Shown here: piece after piece, positions 49,862 to 59,995 of the stretch
Numbering within the stretch: the stretch's first letter is position 1
Layout of the letters: every line of letters starts with the position of its first letter
Source of the DNA: an uncultured Gemmatimonadales bacterium
GTDB lineage: Bacteria > Gemmatimonadota > Gemmatimonadetes > JACCXV01 > JAHWKZ01
Direction: 5' to 3'
Assembly (NCBI GenBank): GCA_947259315.1
Contig: CAMYLR010000009.1
Coordinates: forward strand, 5,628-69,627
Length of the DNA stretch: 64,000 nt
The notes under the pieces: generated by a model
Told to the model about the DNA's origin: nothing
Seen by the model: the letters and a program-made list of their open reading frames with translations, nothing else
The model's database searches: none
Program-made: the position numbers and the translations under genes

Positions 49862-51613
49862 CTAGCGGCGCGCCAAGTCGCGCCCTTCGACGATAATGGC
49901 TCGATTCGCGACGACGCGCGACGAGTCGGCGAACCTCACCGTCAACTCCAGCGTGTACTCGCCGGCGGAAAGCTCGGGCAGCGACACCTCGAGCGACCGC
50001 GGGTAGACGAACGTCCCCACCGGGATCGACTCGTTCCACTCCAGCGCGACCGAGTCGGTATGATCCGCGGCCAGGTTCAGCGTCGATCCGAGTTTGCGCC
50101 AAAAGCCCCGCCGCTCGTCCTTCAGCGCGACCGCGATCGCTACCTCGTGTGGGCGGCCGGTACCCGGGTAGAGCTCCCAGTAGACGCCTAGACGCTCCCC
50201 CGACCGGACGTGCGTCGAACCCCGTGCGCGGGGAACCGCCTCCTCGAGCGAAGCCGGCAGCTCGCCTGGAGATTCGAGCAGCAGCAAGTCGCTGACGACC
50301 GGCCGTCGGGTCGGGGCGCCGCTGATCGGCAGCCCGTAACGGGCGCGAGCCGCGCGGGCGGCCTCCGGTGCCAGCGCCTCGACGCTGACGATCGACGGTG
50401 CCCACGGAACCTGGAGCTCGAGCACGCCGCGCGGCTCGGTCGTCTGGTATTGGGTGGCGTGAGGAAGTTCCGTTGGCTCAGACGTGACCACCAACGACGC
50501 TTCGACCGGGTCCCCTGCGCGGATCGAATCCGACACCTCCCAGCCGGCCACCACGACCGCTTCGCCACCGCGCCGGAAAACAGCCAGCTGGTGGTCGAGC
50601 TCGAAGACGTTCCCGGCATAGCCCGGCGCGTACGATGTGCGGGCACCCTCGTCGTCGAGCGACCACTCGCCGGGCGCCACACGGGTGGGAGCTTCGAGCA
50701 CCCAAGCCGCGGGTGTGAAACACCGCTCACCCGGCGGGTCGTGCCCAATGATGCCGGGCCTGGTGATCGACCCCAAGCCACCGCTGCGACGCCGGATCCG
50801 CTCCCAACCGACCGGCCAGCCGTACCGCACGAGCACTTCTCGCATGTCTTTCCCCCACCGCATCTCGAACGGCGAACGAGCGTTCTCGAAGATCCGGTCC
50901 TGCACGTGACGGGCGAAGTGCTCAGTCAGCCGGTCGTTGCCGGGTACGGCGTAAAAAGGGTCCGCCAGCCACCAGAGGCGGCGCACGAAGGCTTCGCGCT
51001 CCGTGGGGTCCAGGCGCCGATAGGTGCGCCGAGCATCGCGGTCGAGCAGATCGCTCGGGTCGAGCCATCGCTCCCGACGAGCGCTCGGCATCATCGCCAA
51101 CGCCGTATCAAACGTCTTTTCGGCAGCTATGAAGTCGTCGGCTGCGTGGAGCGCGAGCCCCCGTAGCGCGTGACACCACCATGGCTCCGCCCGGCAATCA
51201 GCCAGCCGATCCACTGCGCCGTCGGGGTCCCCGGCCTCGATCGCGTACCACACCCGCTGACCGGCGATCCACGAGTCACCGGGTAACCGTTCTGCGGCCC
51301 GGTCGAGCGCTGCGAGCAGCCGCTCGCGCGCCTGACCGATCGCCTCGGGCTCGGGCGGGGGGACCCACGTCTCATCGCCGTCGTCGATCAGGAGCAGCCG
51401 CCCCACGACCTCGTCTTTTGGCGAGCGTGCGCGTTCCCACCCCCACGGCAGTCCGGCCACGCGGAACTTCTCGAATCGGTACTGGGCCTGACGCGCATTC
51501 TCGTGCACGGCCGCAGAATCGACCGCGCTGCTTGCGGCCTGCGCGTGCGCCTCCCCGATGCCCCAGTGAAGCCACGTGAGCACCATGAACACGAGGCCAG
51601 GGTACCGTCTCAT
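49862..51613 (-). CDS. GWxTD-type secreted protein with TPR-like repeats
   Basis: 583 residues with a signal peptide (to EAHAQ). The N-terminal half (about 85-190) is helical and TPR-like. Residues 210-270 resemble a GWxTD domain: RLWWLADPFYAVPGNDRLTEHFARH and VLVRYGWPVGWER, with WGKDMREVL (each phrase partial). The C-terminal half is beta-rich. GWxTD proteins are common in Gemmatimonadota and relatives; their function is unknown. It is divergent from the TPP riboswitch and thiC. Confidence 0.7.
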   Translation of the reverse strand: MRRYPGLVFMVLTWLHWGIGEAHAQAASSAVDSAAVHENARQAQYRFEKFRVAGLPWGWERARSPKDEVVGRLLLIDDGDETWVPPPEPEAIGQARERLLAALDRAAERLPGDSWIAGQRVWYAIEAGDPDGAVDRLADCRAEPWWCHALRGLALHAADDFIAAEKTFDTALAMMPSARRERWLDPSDLLDRDARRTYRRLDPTEREAFVRRLWWLADPFYAVPGNDRLTEHFARHVQDRIFENARSPFEMRWGKDMREVLVRYGWPVGWERIRRRSGGLGSITRPGIIGHDPPGERCFTPAAWVLEAPTRVAPGEWSLDDEGARTSYAPGYAGNVFELDHQLAVFRRGGEAVVVAGWEVSDSIRAGDPVEASLVVTSEPTELPHATQYQTTEPRGVLELQVPWAPSIVSVEALAPEAARAARARYGLPISGAPTRRPVVSDLLLLESPGELPASLEEAVPRARGSTHVRSGERLGVYWELYPGTGRPHEVAIAVALKDERRGFWRKLGSTLNLAADHTDSVALEWNESIPVGTFVYPRSLEVSLPELSAGEYTLELTVRFADSSRVVANRAIIVEGRDLARR

Positions 51614-51683
51614 GACGTGAACGATACTGTTCGATGGTCAGAATCGCCCGCGAACGGTAGGTTTCCCATTGCTCGTCCATACA

Positions 51684-53643
<1,960 letters not shown>

Positions 53644-53700
53644 CCGGGCGACCGGTCATATAACGCACGTTCGGGCCACACTCACCTACAGGAACGCCGG

Positions 53701-54222
53701 ATGGAACGCGTCGAACTCGAAACCGAGCTCGAGCGGCATCACGCCGACGCCTTTGGCTGGGCGCTCCGGTGTTGCCACGGCAGCCGAATGGCGGCCGAGG
53801 ATGCACTCCAGGCGAGCTACCTGAAGGTGCTCGACGGGAGGGCCCGATTCGAAGGCCGATCGAGCTTTCGAACCTGGCTCTTTGGCGTCATCCGGCGGAC
53901 CGCGGCCGAGCAGCACCGATCGTCCAGGGTCAGTCGCCTGCTGCCGCTCCACTTGTTGGACGGCCGCTCGGAGAGCGCCGACTCAAGGATCGACCCGGCG
54001 ACCGCGATCGTGCGCTCGGAGTCGACACGCCGACTGGTCGCAGCGCTCGACCGGTTGCCTCCACGGCAGCGCGATCTGTTGCACCTGGTGTTCTACCAGG
54101 AGCTGACGATTCGTGAAGCGGCCGAAGTGTTGGGCGTCTCGATCGGCACCGCGCGAACGCACTACGACCGCGGAAAGAAAGGCGTCAGAAAGTTACTGGA
54201 GGAAGAGGAGCAAGATGTCTGA
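53701..54222 (+). CDS. ECF-type RNA polymerase sigma factor, module A
   Basis: 173 residues with sigma region 2 (AAEDALQASYLKVLDG and SFRTWLFGVIRRTAAEQHR) and region 4 (LPPRQRDLLHLVFYQELTIREAAEVLGVSIGTARTHYDRGKK, quoted for its helix-turn-helix, first half only being diagnostic). An anti-sigma-like gene overlaps by 8 bp and a Spy-like sensor gene follows. This resembles CnrYXH-type periplasmic metal/envelope stress circuits. Confidence 0.88.
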   Translation: MERVELETELERHHADAFGWALRCCHGSRMAAEDALQASYLKVLDGRARFEGRSSFRTWLFGVIRRTAAEQHRSSRVSRLLPLHLLDGRSESADSRIDPATAIVRSESTRRLVAALDRLPPRQRDLLHLVFYQELTIREAAEVLGVSIGTARTHYDRGKKGVRKLLEEEEQDV

Positions 54223-54649
54223 GAACAGCCCCCGGAACGACGACTCGGAGCGCGATCTGCGCGATGAGTTCGCTCGGCTGAGAGACGAAGAGCGCCGTCA
54301 GGCGACGCCCTTCCACGACGTCCTTTCGAAGCCGATCGAGCCTCCGCGACCGGCCCGCGCTTCGTGGGTCCGGATCACGGCCGCGGCGGCGGTGCTAGCG
54401 CTGATCGTCGGGTTGACGATCTCGCGGGCGCGTTGGACCACCCCACAGGGTCCCGTCGCGGGCACCGATCAAGCCATGGAGATCGTTGACCTCGGAGCGA
54501 CGTCGTGGACTTCACCGACCGATTTCTTGCTCGAGCTCCCGAGCCAAGCGCTGCTCGAGGAAGTCCCCGAGCTTGGTCGGACCGGCGGGGTGATAGGGGG
54601 CAGAGAACATCCAGATCACGACCCGATCGAACGGAGGAGTCGAACATGA
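54215..54649 (+). CDS. anti-sigma-factor-like membrane protein, module A
   Basis: 144 residues. The N-terminal half (about 1-50) is charged and cytoplasmic, with an amphipathic helix FARLRDEERRQATPFHDVL that could bind the sigma factor. One helix (ITAAAAVLALIVGLTI) crosses the membrane, and about 75 residues are periplasmic. The ATG lies inside the end of the sigma gene and the stop overlaps the next ATG. No zinc ZAS motif (HxxxCxxC) is present. Confidence 0.7.
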   Translation: MSENSPRNDDSERDLRDEFARLRDEERRQATPFHDVLSKPIEPPRPARASWVRITAAAAVLALIVGLTISRARWTTPQGPVAGTDQAMEIVDLGATSWTSPTDFLLELPSQALLEEVPELGRTGGVIGGREHPDHDPIERRSRT

Positions 54650-55074
54650 GTTGGATTCGCGCTATCACGATCGGCGCCCTCGGGTTGGCCACGCTCGTCG
54701 GCCCGGTCACCGCTCAGGAAGCAGACAGCGGTTTCGAAAGTCATCTGTTTCCGCCGGATCTCGTCATGCGACACCAGCAGGCGGTCGCCTTGACGGCTGC
54801 GCAAAGAGATCAGGTGTCACAAGCGATCCAGGAGCTGCAGGCCGACGTTCAACAGCTCCAGTGGGACATGTCGGCGGCCGCTGAGGAGCTCACCGCTTTG
54901 GTCAGCGAGACGGAGGTCGACAGGTCAGCCGTCTTGTCGCAGGTTGATCGCGTTCTCGACATTGAGCGCCAAATCAAGCGCGCTCACATCGCGATGCTGG
55001 TAGAGGTCAAGAACACGCTGACGCCTGAGCAGCAGGGGTTGCTGCAGGAATTGCGATCCGGGCCAGCGGAGTAG
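54646..55074 (+). CDS. Spy/LTXXQ-like periplasmic sensor or chaperone, module A
   Basis: 142 residues from ATG 54646 (ATGA overlap; GGAGG at 54633). A signal peptide (to VTAQ) is followed by a four-helix Spy-like protein: VALTAAQRDQVSQAIQEL and the repeat LTPEQQGLLQEL. In Cnr systems the CnrX homologue of this fold senses Ni/Co or envelope state and releases the sigma factor from the anti-sigma; that role fits the gene order here. Confidence 0.8.
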   Translation: MSWIRAITIGALGLATLVGPVTAQEADSGFESHLFPPDLVMRHQQAVALTAAQRDQVSQAIQELQADVQQLQWDMSAAAEELTALVSETEVDRSAVLSQVDRVLDIERQIKRAHIAMLVEVKNTLTPEQQGLLQELRSGPAE

Positions 55075-55078
55075 AACC

Positions 55079-55525
55079 TCAGCCTAGCTCTTGGAACGTC
55101 GCCCTGGAGAACGTGAAGAACTGCGAGCGGCGGTTCTCCCACCGGCGGTGCTCTTCCAACAAGAAGCTTCGTTCGAGGCTTAGAGCGATCGCCGGCTCGA
55201 CAGTCGTCGTGCCCCCCTGTCGCCGATTGACCGCGTTGGCGTAGAGACCGATGACCGTGTTGCCAACGTAACCCTCGTTAAGATCACAGAAGATGTCCTG
55301 AACGTCGCGGAACACCGCGCGCACGATCTGATCGTGGGGCGGTCGATCATCGAACCGGTAGTTGTAATGAGCGAAGTCGATCTCGACATCGAAACGCCCA
55401 GTGCACCCCTGCGCGTACTCCTCGTCGATGTCGTCCTGCGAGACGATCGTGATCCGCTTCATAAAACCGTCATGAAAGCCGTTGAAGTAGTCGAGTACCT
55501 CCCGTGCCTCATCAACACTCGACAC
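55079..55525 (-). CDS. conserved hypothetical protein
   Basis: About 148 residues if it starts at GTG 55525; the open frame reaches 55651 but then overlaps the upstream gene with uncharacteristic sequence. Features are LDYFNGFHDGFMKRITIVSQ, VEIDFAHYNYRF and IFCDLNEGYVGN: aromatic-rich, soluble, no signal peptide and no family I can name. It is the last gene of the minus-strand module B and only 4 bp from the convergent Spy-like gene. Confidence 0.6.
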   Translation of the reverse strand: MSSVDEAREVLDYFNGFHDGFMKRITIVSQDDIDEEYAQGCTGRFDVEIDFAHYNYRFDDRPPHDQIVRAVFRDVQDIFCDLNEGYVGNTVIGLYANAVNRRQGGTTTVEPAIALSLERSFLLEEHRRWENRRSQFFTFSRATFQELG

Positions 55526-55553
55526 TTCGAAGGTCTTAGCGGCGGCTGTCAGG

Positions 55554-56030
55554 CTACTCCTGGGGTGGTCCGTCGATGGTGTCGGGCACGCTCTTGCGGA
55601 ACCGTCGACCGCGCGGCTCGCCGTCCCGATCACGCGGTGGTCGGGGACCACGAAGACCCGGCGGCCGCATGAAACCCGGCCGCATCCGCGTGCGCGCCTC
55701 GAGTCGCTCTTTCTGCTCTTCGGTCAATATCGGATCCAGCTCGGCGCGAACGGAATCGCGGAGCGCCTCCATCTCGCTGTGCGACCGCTCCAGTATCTCG
55801 TGAAATCTGGGGCCCATCCGCTCGATCACATCGTGGATCGCCTCCGCCTGCTCCTCGTCCTCGGGCCGGATCGCGTGCTCGAGAAAGAACTCGAACCCGC
55901 CCGGGCGCCGGAGCTCGGTCAACTGTTGCAACCGCCGGTTGACGATCGCGCCGGAGATGACCCCGCCCAGCACGATCCCGATCAGCAAGGTGGCACTCAG
56001 GATGAGGACCGATTTCGTGCGCGCTCGCAT
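55554..56030 (-). CDS. membrane-anchored Spy-like protein, module B
   Basis: 158 residues. One N-terminal helix (LILSATLLIGIVLGGVISGAIV, part) is uncleaved. The periplasmic part has FFLEHAIRPEDEEQAEAIHDVI and ELDPILTEEQKERLEARTR, the LTEEQ repeat of Spy/CnrX proteins. The C-terminus is Pro/Arg-rich. It starts 1 bp after the anti-sigma-like gene ends, mirroring module A. Confidence 0.75.
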   Translation of the reverse strand: MRARTKSVLILSATLLIGIVLGGVISGAIVNRRLQQLTELRRPGGFEFFLEHAIRPEDEEQAEAIHDVIERMGPRFHEILERSHSEMEALRDSVRAELDPILTEEQKERLEARTRMRPGFMRPPGLRGPRPPRDRDGEPRGRRFRKSVPDTIDGPPQE

Positions 56031-56360
56031 TTACGCCCCCGAGAGCAGGAACAAGGTTTCAAGCGATTGCGAAGGGATTCCGAGCACGGACTCCAGGGTC
56101 GACGTGTAAAGGCCCAGGTCGCCCGGCTCCATCACGTTGTACGCGCTGACCGCGATCGCCAACACGACCGCGGCGGCCGCAACGCGCATAAACCCCCAAC
56201 GCAGGGCGGCGTCGATCGACTCGAGGCCGTTACTGGTTTCCTCCCTCTCGATCCGCCGCATCACACGCGACGCGAAGAAGGGTCCGAACCGGCTCGGCTC
56301 GCCACCATCCAACCACTCGCGAAATGTATTCAGACGATCGTCGTTCATCTGACTGTTCAT
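56031..56360 (-). CDS. anti-sigma-factor-like membrane protein, module B
   Basis: 109 residues from ATG 56360, just after AGGAG; ATG 56348 is an alternative. A cytoplasmic helix region (LNTFREWLDGGEPSRFGPFFASRV) precedes one membrane helix (MRVAAAAVVLAIAVSAY) and a short periplasmic tail. The arrangement sigma, single-helix protein, Spy-like protein argues for an anti-sigma role, but no diagnostic zinc motif is seen. Confidence 0.65.
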   Translation of the reverse strand: MNSQMNDDRLNTFREWLDGGEPSRFGPFFASRVMRRIEREETSNGLESIDAALRWGFMRVAAAAVVLAIAVSAYNVMEPGDLGLYTSTLESVLGIPSQSLETLFLLSGA

Positions 56361-56364
56361 TCTC

Positions 56365-56961
56365 CTAAGCCTCACCTACAAGCGGATCAAGCACCGCTTC
56401 GAGCTTGTCTAGCGCGCGCGACAGACGCGACGTGACGGTACCCACCGGCAGTCCCAATATCTCCGCCGTCTCCCGCGTCGAGTACCCCTCGATCATACGC
56501 AACACGACAACCGATCTATGATCGGCCTTGAGCGTTTGGATCGCGGTCCGCACGAGTTCGGCGCGTTCTCGCGCGTCGATCTCTTCGCCAGCGTCGTGCA
56601 CGGGTTGGGTCAACATCACTTCTTCCTCGTCACGGCTCACAAAGCGTTTCGTCCACCGCTGCCGTCGTTTGATCGCGTCGAGTGACTGGTTGATCGCGAT
56701 CCGCGTCAGATAGGTGGCGATCGACGACTCTCCACGGAATCTGTCCAACGAGCGATAGAACCGGATGAACGTTTCCTGGCCGGCATCCTCCGCCTCTTCC
56801 GTGTTGCCGAGCATTCCGATCACCGTCGCCGCCACCCGCCCCTCGTAGCGCTCGACCAACTGCCGAAACGCGGAATCGTCTCCGCGCCGAGCACCATCGA
56901 GGAGCTCCTCGTCAGTTGGTTGAACTTCAGCTCGTTTGCGTTCGCTCGTCGGTCCCTGCAT
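56365..56961 (-). CDS. ECF-type RNA polymerase sigma factor (RpoE-like), module B
   Basis: 198 residues. Region 2 includes EEAEDAGQETFIRFYRSLDRF and SIATYLTRIAINQSLDAIKRR (diagnostic parts), region 4 VVVLRMIEGYSTRETAEILG with GTVTSRLSRA. It belongs to the RpoE/SigW-like ECF class and differs from the module A factor. It lies between the long Spy-like gene (89 bp upstream) and the anti-sigma-like gene (5-bp gap). Confidence 0.9.
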   Translation of the reverse strand: MQGPTSERKRAEVQPTDEELLDGARRGDDSAFRQLVERYEGRVAATVIGMLGNTEEAEDAGQETFIRFYRSLDRFRGESSIATYLTRIAINQSLDAIKRRQRWTKRFVSRDEEEVMLTQPVHDAGEEIDARERAELVRTAIQTLKADHRSVVVLRMIEGYSTRETAEILGLPVGTVTSRLSRALDKLEAVLDPLVGEA

Positions 56962-57049
56962 GCAGATGTCGGGTCGCGGCCCGCGACCAAGTCCTTGGCG
57001 TCGATTCTAGGTCGCGCGAGCGATGTCGCAAAACCGTTTCTCGGCACCA

Positions 57050-57979
57050 TCAGACGCCACGGAAGCCACCGAACGGGCCTCGGGGACCGCGCCCATCTCT
57101 TTGAAACGCACCCGCGCGCAACGCGTGGTAGAGGCTTCCGATCTCCATCTGCGTGTCGGACAGGATCGCTCCAACGGCTTCGCGATGCGCTGCGATCCGC
57201 TCGGCGATCGAAGCATCGCCGAGGGGCGCGCTCATCCGTTGTTCTTTGAGTGTTTCGAGCTCGGCGATCTGTGCGTCGGTCAGCCCCAGCACCTCGATCC
57301 GCACCGCCTTCGCTTCCTCCATGAACGTCTCCCGCTGGGCGCGATGTTCGTCGAGCGCCGCGCGCTGCTCATCGGTCAGCAGAGGATCGATCTCCGCATG
57401 CACGGCCTCACGGAGCTCCTGTGCCTGGGCGCGAAACTCCTGTGGTGTGATCTCGCCGCTGCGCAGCTGCGCGTGCAAACCCTCGAACTGGGACCGGAAC
57501 GATTCCAGCACTTCGCGTATCGCCTGCCGCTGCTCATCGGTCGCGTCCGGCAGGAGGCGCCCCGGCCCGCCTCGCGGACCATGGCCAAACCGGCCTCGGC
57601 CGTGGCCAAACGCGGGCCGATCTCCACCCCTGGCGGCGATCTGCTCGAGCCGTTCCGTCTGCCGATCGACGATCTGTTCGATCTGCTCGGCGGTCAACGT
57701 GGCGTGGAGCTCGCCCGCCAGGCGCCAGAGCGCACCGGGCTCACCCATCCGTTCGCCAAAGCTGGCCGCCAGCTCATTGACGGCGGCGGTCTGACCCGAG
57801 GTCAGCGACAGACCCTCGGTGACGCCCGCCAGGAGCCCGTCGACGTCGCCGGCGGCGATTTCCTGCCCACCCGTGTCGTCGGCCAGATCGGTGACCGCCT
57901 CGTCGCACGCCGACAGGCCAAATACCAACACCACGAGCGTCGCGATCTTCCCATGGCGGCCTCTCTTCCAAAACCTCAT
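57050..57979 (-). CDS. long Spy-like lipoprotein with several LTXXQ repeats, module B
   Basis: 309 residues from ATG 57979, with GGGAGGG upstream. The lipobox is VFGLSAC. Four Spy/LTXXQ-type repeats are recognisable: LSLTSGQTAAVNEL, LTAEQIEQIVDR, DPLLTDEQRAALDEH and LGLTDAQIAELETL, with a Gly/His/Arg-rich linker (FGHGRGRFGHGPRGG) in the middle. It could sense envelope damage or metals for the ECF factor encoded next, or act as a holdase. Confidence 0.75.
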   Translation of the reverse strand: MRFWKRGRHGKIATLVVLVFGLSACDEAVTDLADDTGGQEIAAGDVDGLLAGVTEGLSLTSGQTAAVNELAASFGERMGEPGALWRLAGELHATLTAEQIEQIVDRQTERLEQIAARGGDRPAFGHGRGRFGHGPRGGPGRLLPDATDEQRQAIREVLESFRSQFEGLHAQLRSGEITPQEFRAQAQELREAVHAEIDPLLTDEQRAALDEHRAQRETFMEEAKAVRIEVLGLTDAQIAELETLKEQRMSAPLGDASIAERIAAHREAVGAILSDTQMEIGSLYHALRAGAFQRDGRGPRGPFGGFRGV

Positions 57980-58043
57980 AACGCCCTCCCTATATCTAAG
58001 CATTCATGTTCACGCCTTCCAAAACTCTAGCTTCATCTGTCCC

Positions 58044-58073
58044 TTAGACCCCGGATCGGGTGACTCCATTCCC
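58044..58073 (-). promoter_or_regulatory. candidate ECF-sigma promoter upstream of module B
   Basis: On the minus strand GGGAAT (58073-58068) and GTCTAA (58049-58044) form a GGAA...GTC pair with about 16-18 bp between boxes depending on the chosen edges, the general form of ECF promoters. It lies 65 bp before the start of the long Spy-like gene. Autoregulation by the module B sigma factor is a guess. Confidence 0.35.
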
Positions 58074-58192
58074 ACCCCGACTCGAGCCGATCGGGATTGG
58101 ACGCTTGGGAGTGGATCGCCTCTTCGGGGCTTCTAATGGAATGACTGAACGACGATACGGAATCGATGACATCTAGAAAGGAGAGTCCAACG

Positions 58193-58618
58193 ATGTTCAA
58201 TCTCAGGACCCTGCTTCTCGTGGCGGTGATGCTCGGTGTAGCGATACCGGCTGCGGCGCAGGAGCGAGGAAAGAGGGGCGGCCCGCCCGGGGATCCCACC
58301 GCCCACATCGACCAGCTAATCGACGAGCTCGATCTCTCCGCCGATCAAGCGTCCCAGGTGCGTCCGATCCTCGAAGAGAGCATGAACCAGCGCCGCGCCC
58401 TGTTCGAAGGCGCCCGGACTGGTGAGGGCCGCCCCGATCGTTCGCAGATGCAGGCTTTGCGACCCGAAATGGAGGCGATCAGGGAACAGACCGACGCGCG
58501 ACTGGCAGAGGTCCTGACCGCCGATCAGATGACTCAGTTGCGCGAGATCAGGGCCTCACGGCAGGCAAAGCATCGAGCCCACCGCAAGTCGCACAGGGGT
58601 GGCCGCACCGACACGTAG
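58193..58618 (+). CDS. Spy/CpxP-like periplasmic protein
   Basis: 141 residues from ATG 58193 with AAAGGAGAG upstream. Signal peptide to IPAAAQ, then a Gly/Arg-rich link and helices IDELDLSADQASQVRPILEE and EVLTADQMTQLREIRASRQ, both with the LTADQ-type repeat. The C-terminus is His/Arg-rich (HRAHRKSHRGGR). It is divergent from module B, shares its 213-bp control region and ends before a strong terminator. Confidence 0.8.
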   Translation: MFNLRTLLLVAVMLGVAIPAAAQERGKRGGPPGDPTAHIDQLIDELDLSADQASQVRPILEESMNQRRALFEGARTGEGRPDRSQMQALRPEMEAIREQTDARLAEVLTADQMTQLREIRASRQAKHRAHRKSHRGGRTDT

Positions 58619-58642
58619 ACGGCCCGCGAGCGGTGGGTATAC

Positions 58643-58668
58643 GGCCGGGCGCCGATCGGCGCCCGGCC
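58643..58668. terminator. strong hairpin between convergent genes
   Basis: A perfect 11-bp stem (GGCCGGGCGCC with its complement) closes a GATC loop, between the Spy-like gene and the M16 gene ends. There is no long T-run, only TATTG on the plus strand, so it may be Rho-assisted or act as an mRNA-end stabiliser for both sides. Confidence 0.6.
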
Positions 58669-58693
58669 TATTGCGTGGCCCAAAGAACTCCCG

Positions 58694-59995
58694 TCACAAC
58701 GAGGTAAAGAGCTCCTCGTCGATCTTCGCCGGATCACCCAGAACAGCGAAGTGGAGGTCTTTCAGGTACTCGGCCGCGACCCGTTGGATGTCGGCCGGCG
58801 TGACGTCGTGGACGCGATCGATGAACTCGAGCGCCTGTTCCCAGCCGCCGCCAGCCAACTCGAACGTGCCCAGCGCGGTGGCCAAACCCATGTTCGTCTC
58901 CTGACCCATCCAGTAACGGGTCACAAACACGTTGACGCTCTCCTGGAGCCGCTCCTCTGTGATCGGCTCGGTCTTGAGTCGCTCGACTTCGTGGTACATG
59001 ACCTTGAGCGTGGTGTCCGGCTCGACCGCCGTCACGTACAGCAGTCCGTAGTTGGCGCGCCGCTGCGACAGTCCCGAAAAGACCGCGTACGTCAGGTTGC
59101 GCTTGGTGCGAACCTCCTCGAACAACCGATTTGACAAAATGTTGAGCCCGACCCTCAGCGGCGCGTAGTCCGGATCACCGGGCGGCGGTGTCACGAACTG
59201 GCCGCGGATGTAGTTGGTCGGCAGCTCACGCTCGACGACGTTGACGTCCGGCCCACCCGGCTGCGCATCGATCGTCTCGGCTGCCATCCCGCCGGTCGTC
59301 ACCAAAGCATCAAACTCGGTCGTGATTTTGGCTTCCAAATCGGTTCGATCGACGTTGCCGACGACGACGAACAACAGGTTCTCCTTGGTCAACCGGCGCG
59401 CATGCCAAGCGGATAGGTCTTCGGCGGTCAACGACTCGATCGCTTCGACCGTCCCGTTGGGATCGACGGCGTATGGGTGGCCGGCGTACAGCAGGTCGTT
59501 GGCCAGCAGCGCCAGGTGCTGATCAGGGTTGTCCTCGCGACCCTTGAGCGCATTGATAATCTGCTCGCGCACCAACTCGACTTCGCTCTCCGGAAACGTC
59601 GGATGGACAACCGCTTGCGAGAAAAGATCCCACGACTCATCCCAGTAGTCGGTCACCGCCTGGAGCGTCATGACCGAGTAGTCGTGGAACGCCTGGCCTC
59701 CAATCGCCGCACCGGTGGCCGCGGTGCGAGAGGCGAACGCGTCTTTGTCGTACTTCTCGGTGCCGCGCGTGGCGACAGCGCCGATAAAGCGCTCCACCCC
59801 GGCGGTCTCAGGCGTCAGCGCGGCGCTGCCTCCCTTTACGTACAGCTGCACGGCGATCACGTCGTTGGCTTCGATCGAGCGGTGCACGACGTCGATGCCA
59901 GCCACGGTGAACTCTTCCACATCCTGGGCGTGCAAGCCGGGGGGCAGCGACGACGCCAACAGGAGCGCGGCGAAAAGCGTGGAGATCCGGTTCAC
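58694..59995 (-). CDS. M16-family protein lacking the zinc motif (non-catalytic partner)
   Basis: 433 residues from GTG 59995 (GTGA overlap with the upstream M16 gene). Signal peptide to GLHAQ. It has the M16 fold with R/Y-loop features (RLFEEVRTKRNLTYAVFSGL). At the place of HXXEH the sequence reads GVERFIGAVATRGT, so zinc is not bound. Such proteins pair with an active M16 subunit, like the two-chain bacterial insulinase-type peptidases. The pair is probably periplasmic. Confidence 0.85.
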   Translation of the reverse strand: MNRISTLFAALLLASSLPPGLHAQDVEEFTVAGIDVVHRSIEANDVIAVQLYVKGGSAALTPETAGVERFIGAVATRGTEKYDKDAFASRTAATGAAIGGQAFHDYSVMTLQAVTDYWDESWDLFSQAVVHPTFPESEVELVREQIINALKGREDNPDQHLALLANDLLYAGHPYAVDPNGTVEAIESLTAEDLSAWHARRLTKENLLFVVVGNVDRTDLEAKITTEFDALVTTGGMAAETIDAQPGGPDVNVVERELPTNYIRGQFVTPPPGDPDYAPLRVGLNILSNRLFEEVRTKRNLTYAVFSGLSQRRANYGLLYVTAVEPDTTLKVMYHEVERLKTEPITEERLQESVNVFVTRYWMGQETNMGLATALGTFELAGGGWEQALEFIDRVHDVTPADIQRVAAEYLKDLHFAVLGDPAKIDEELFTSL

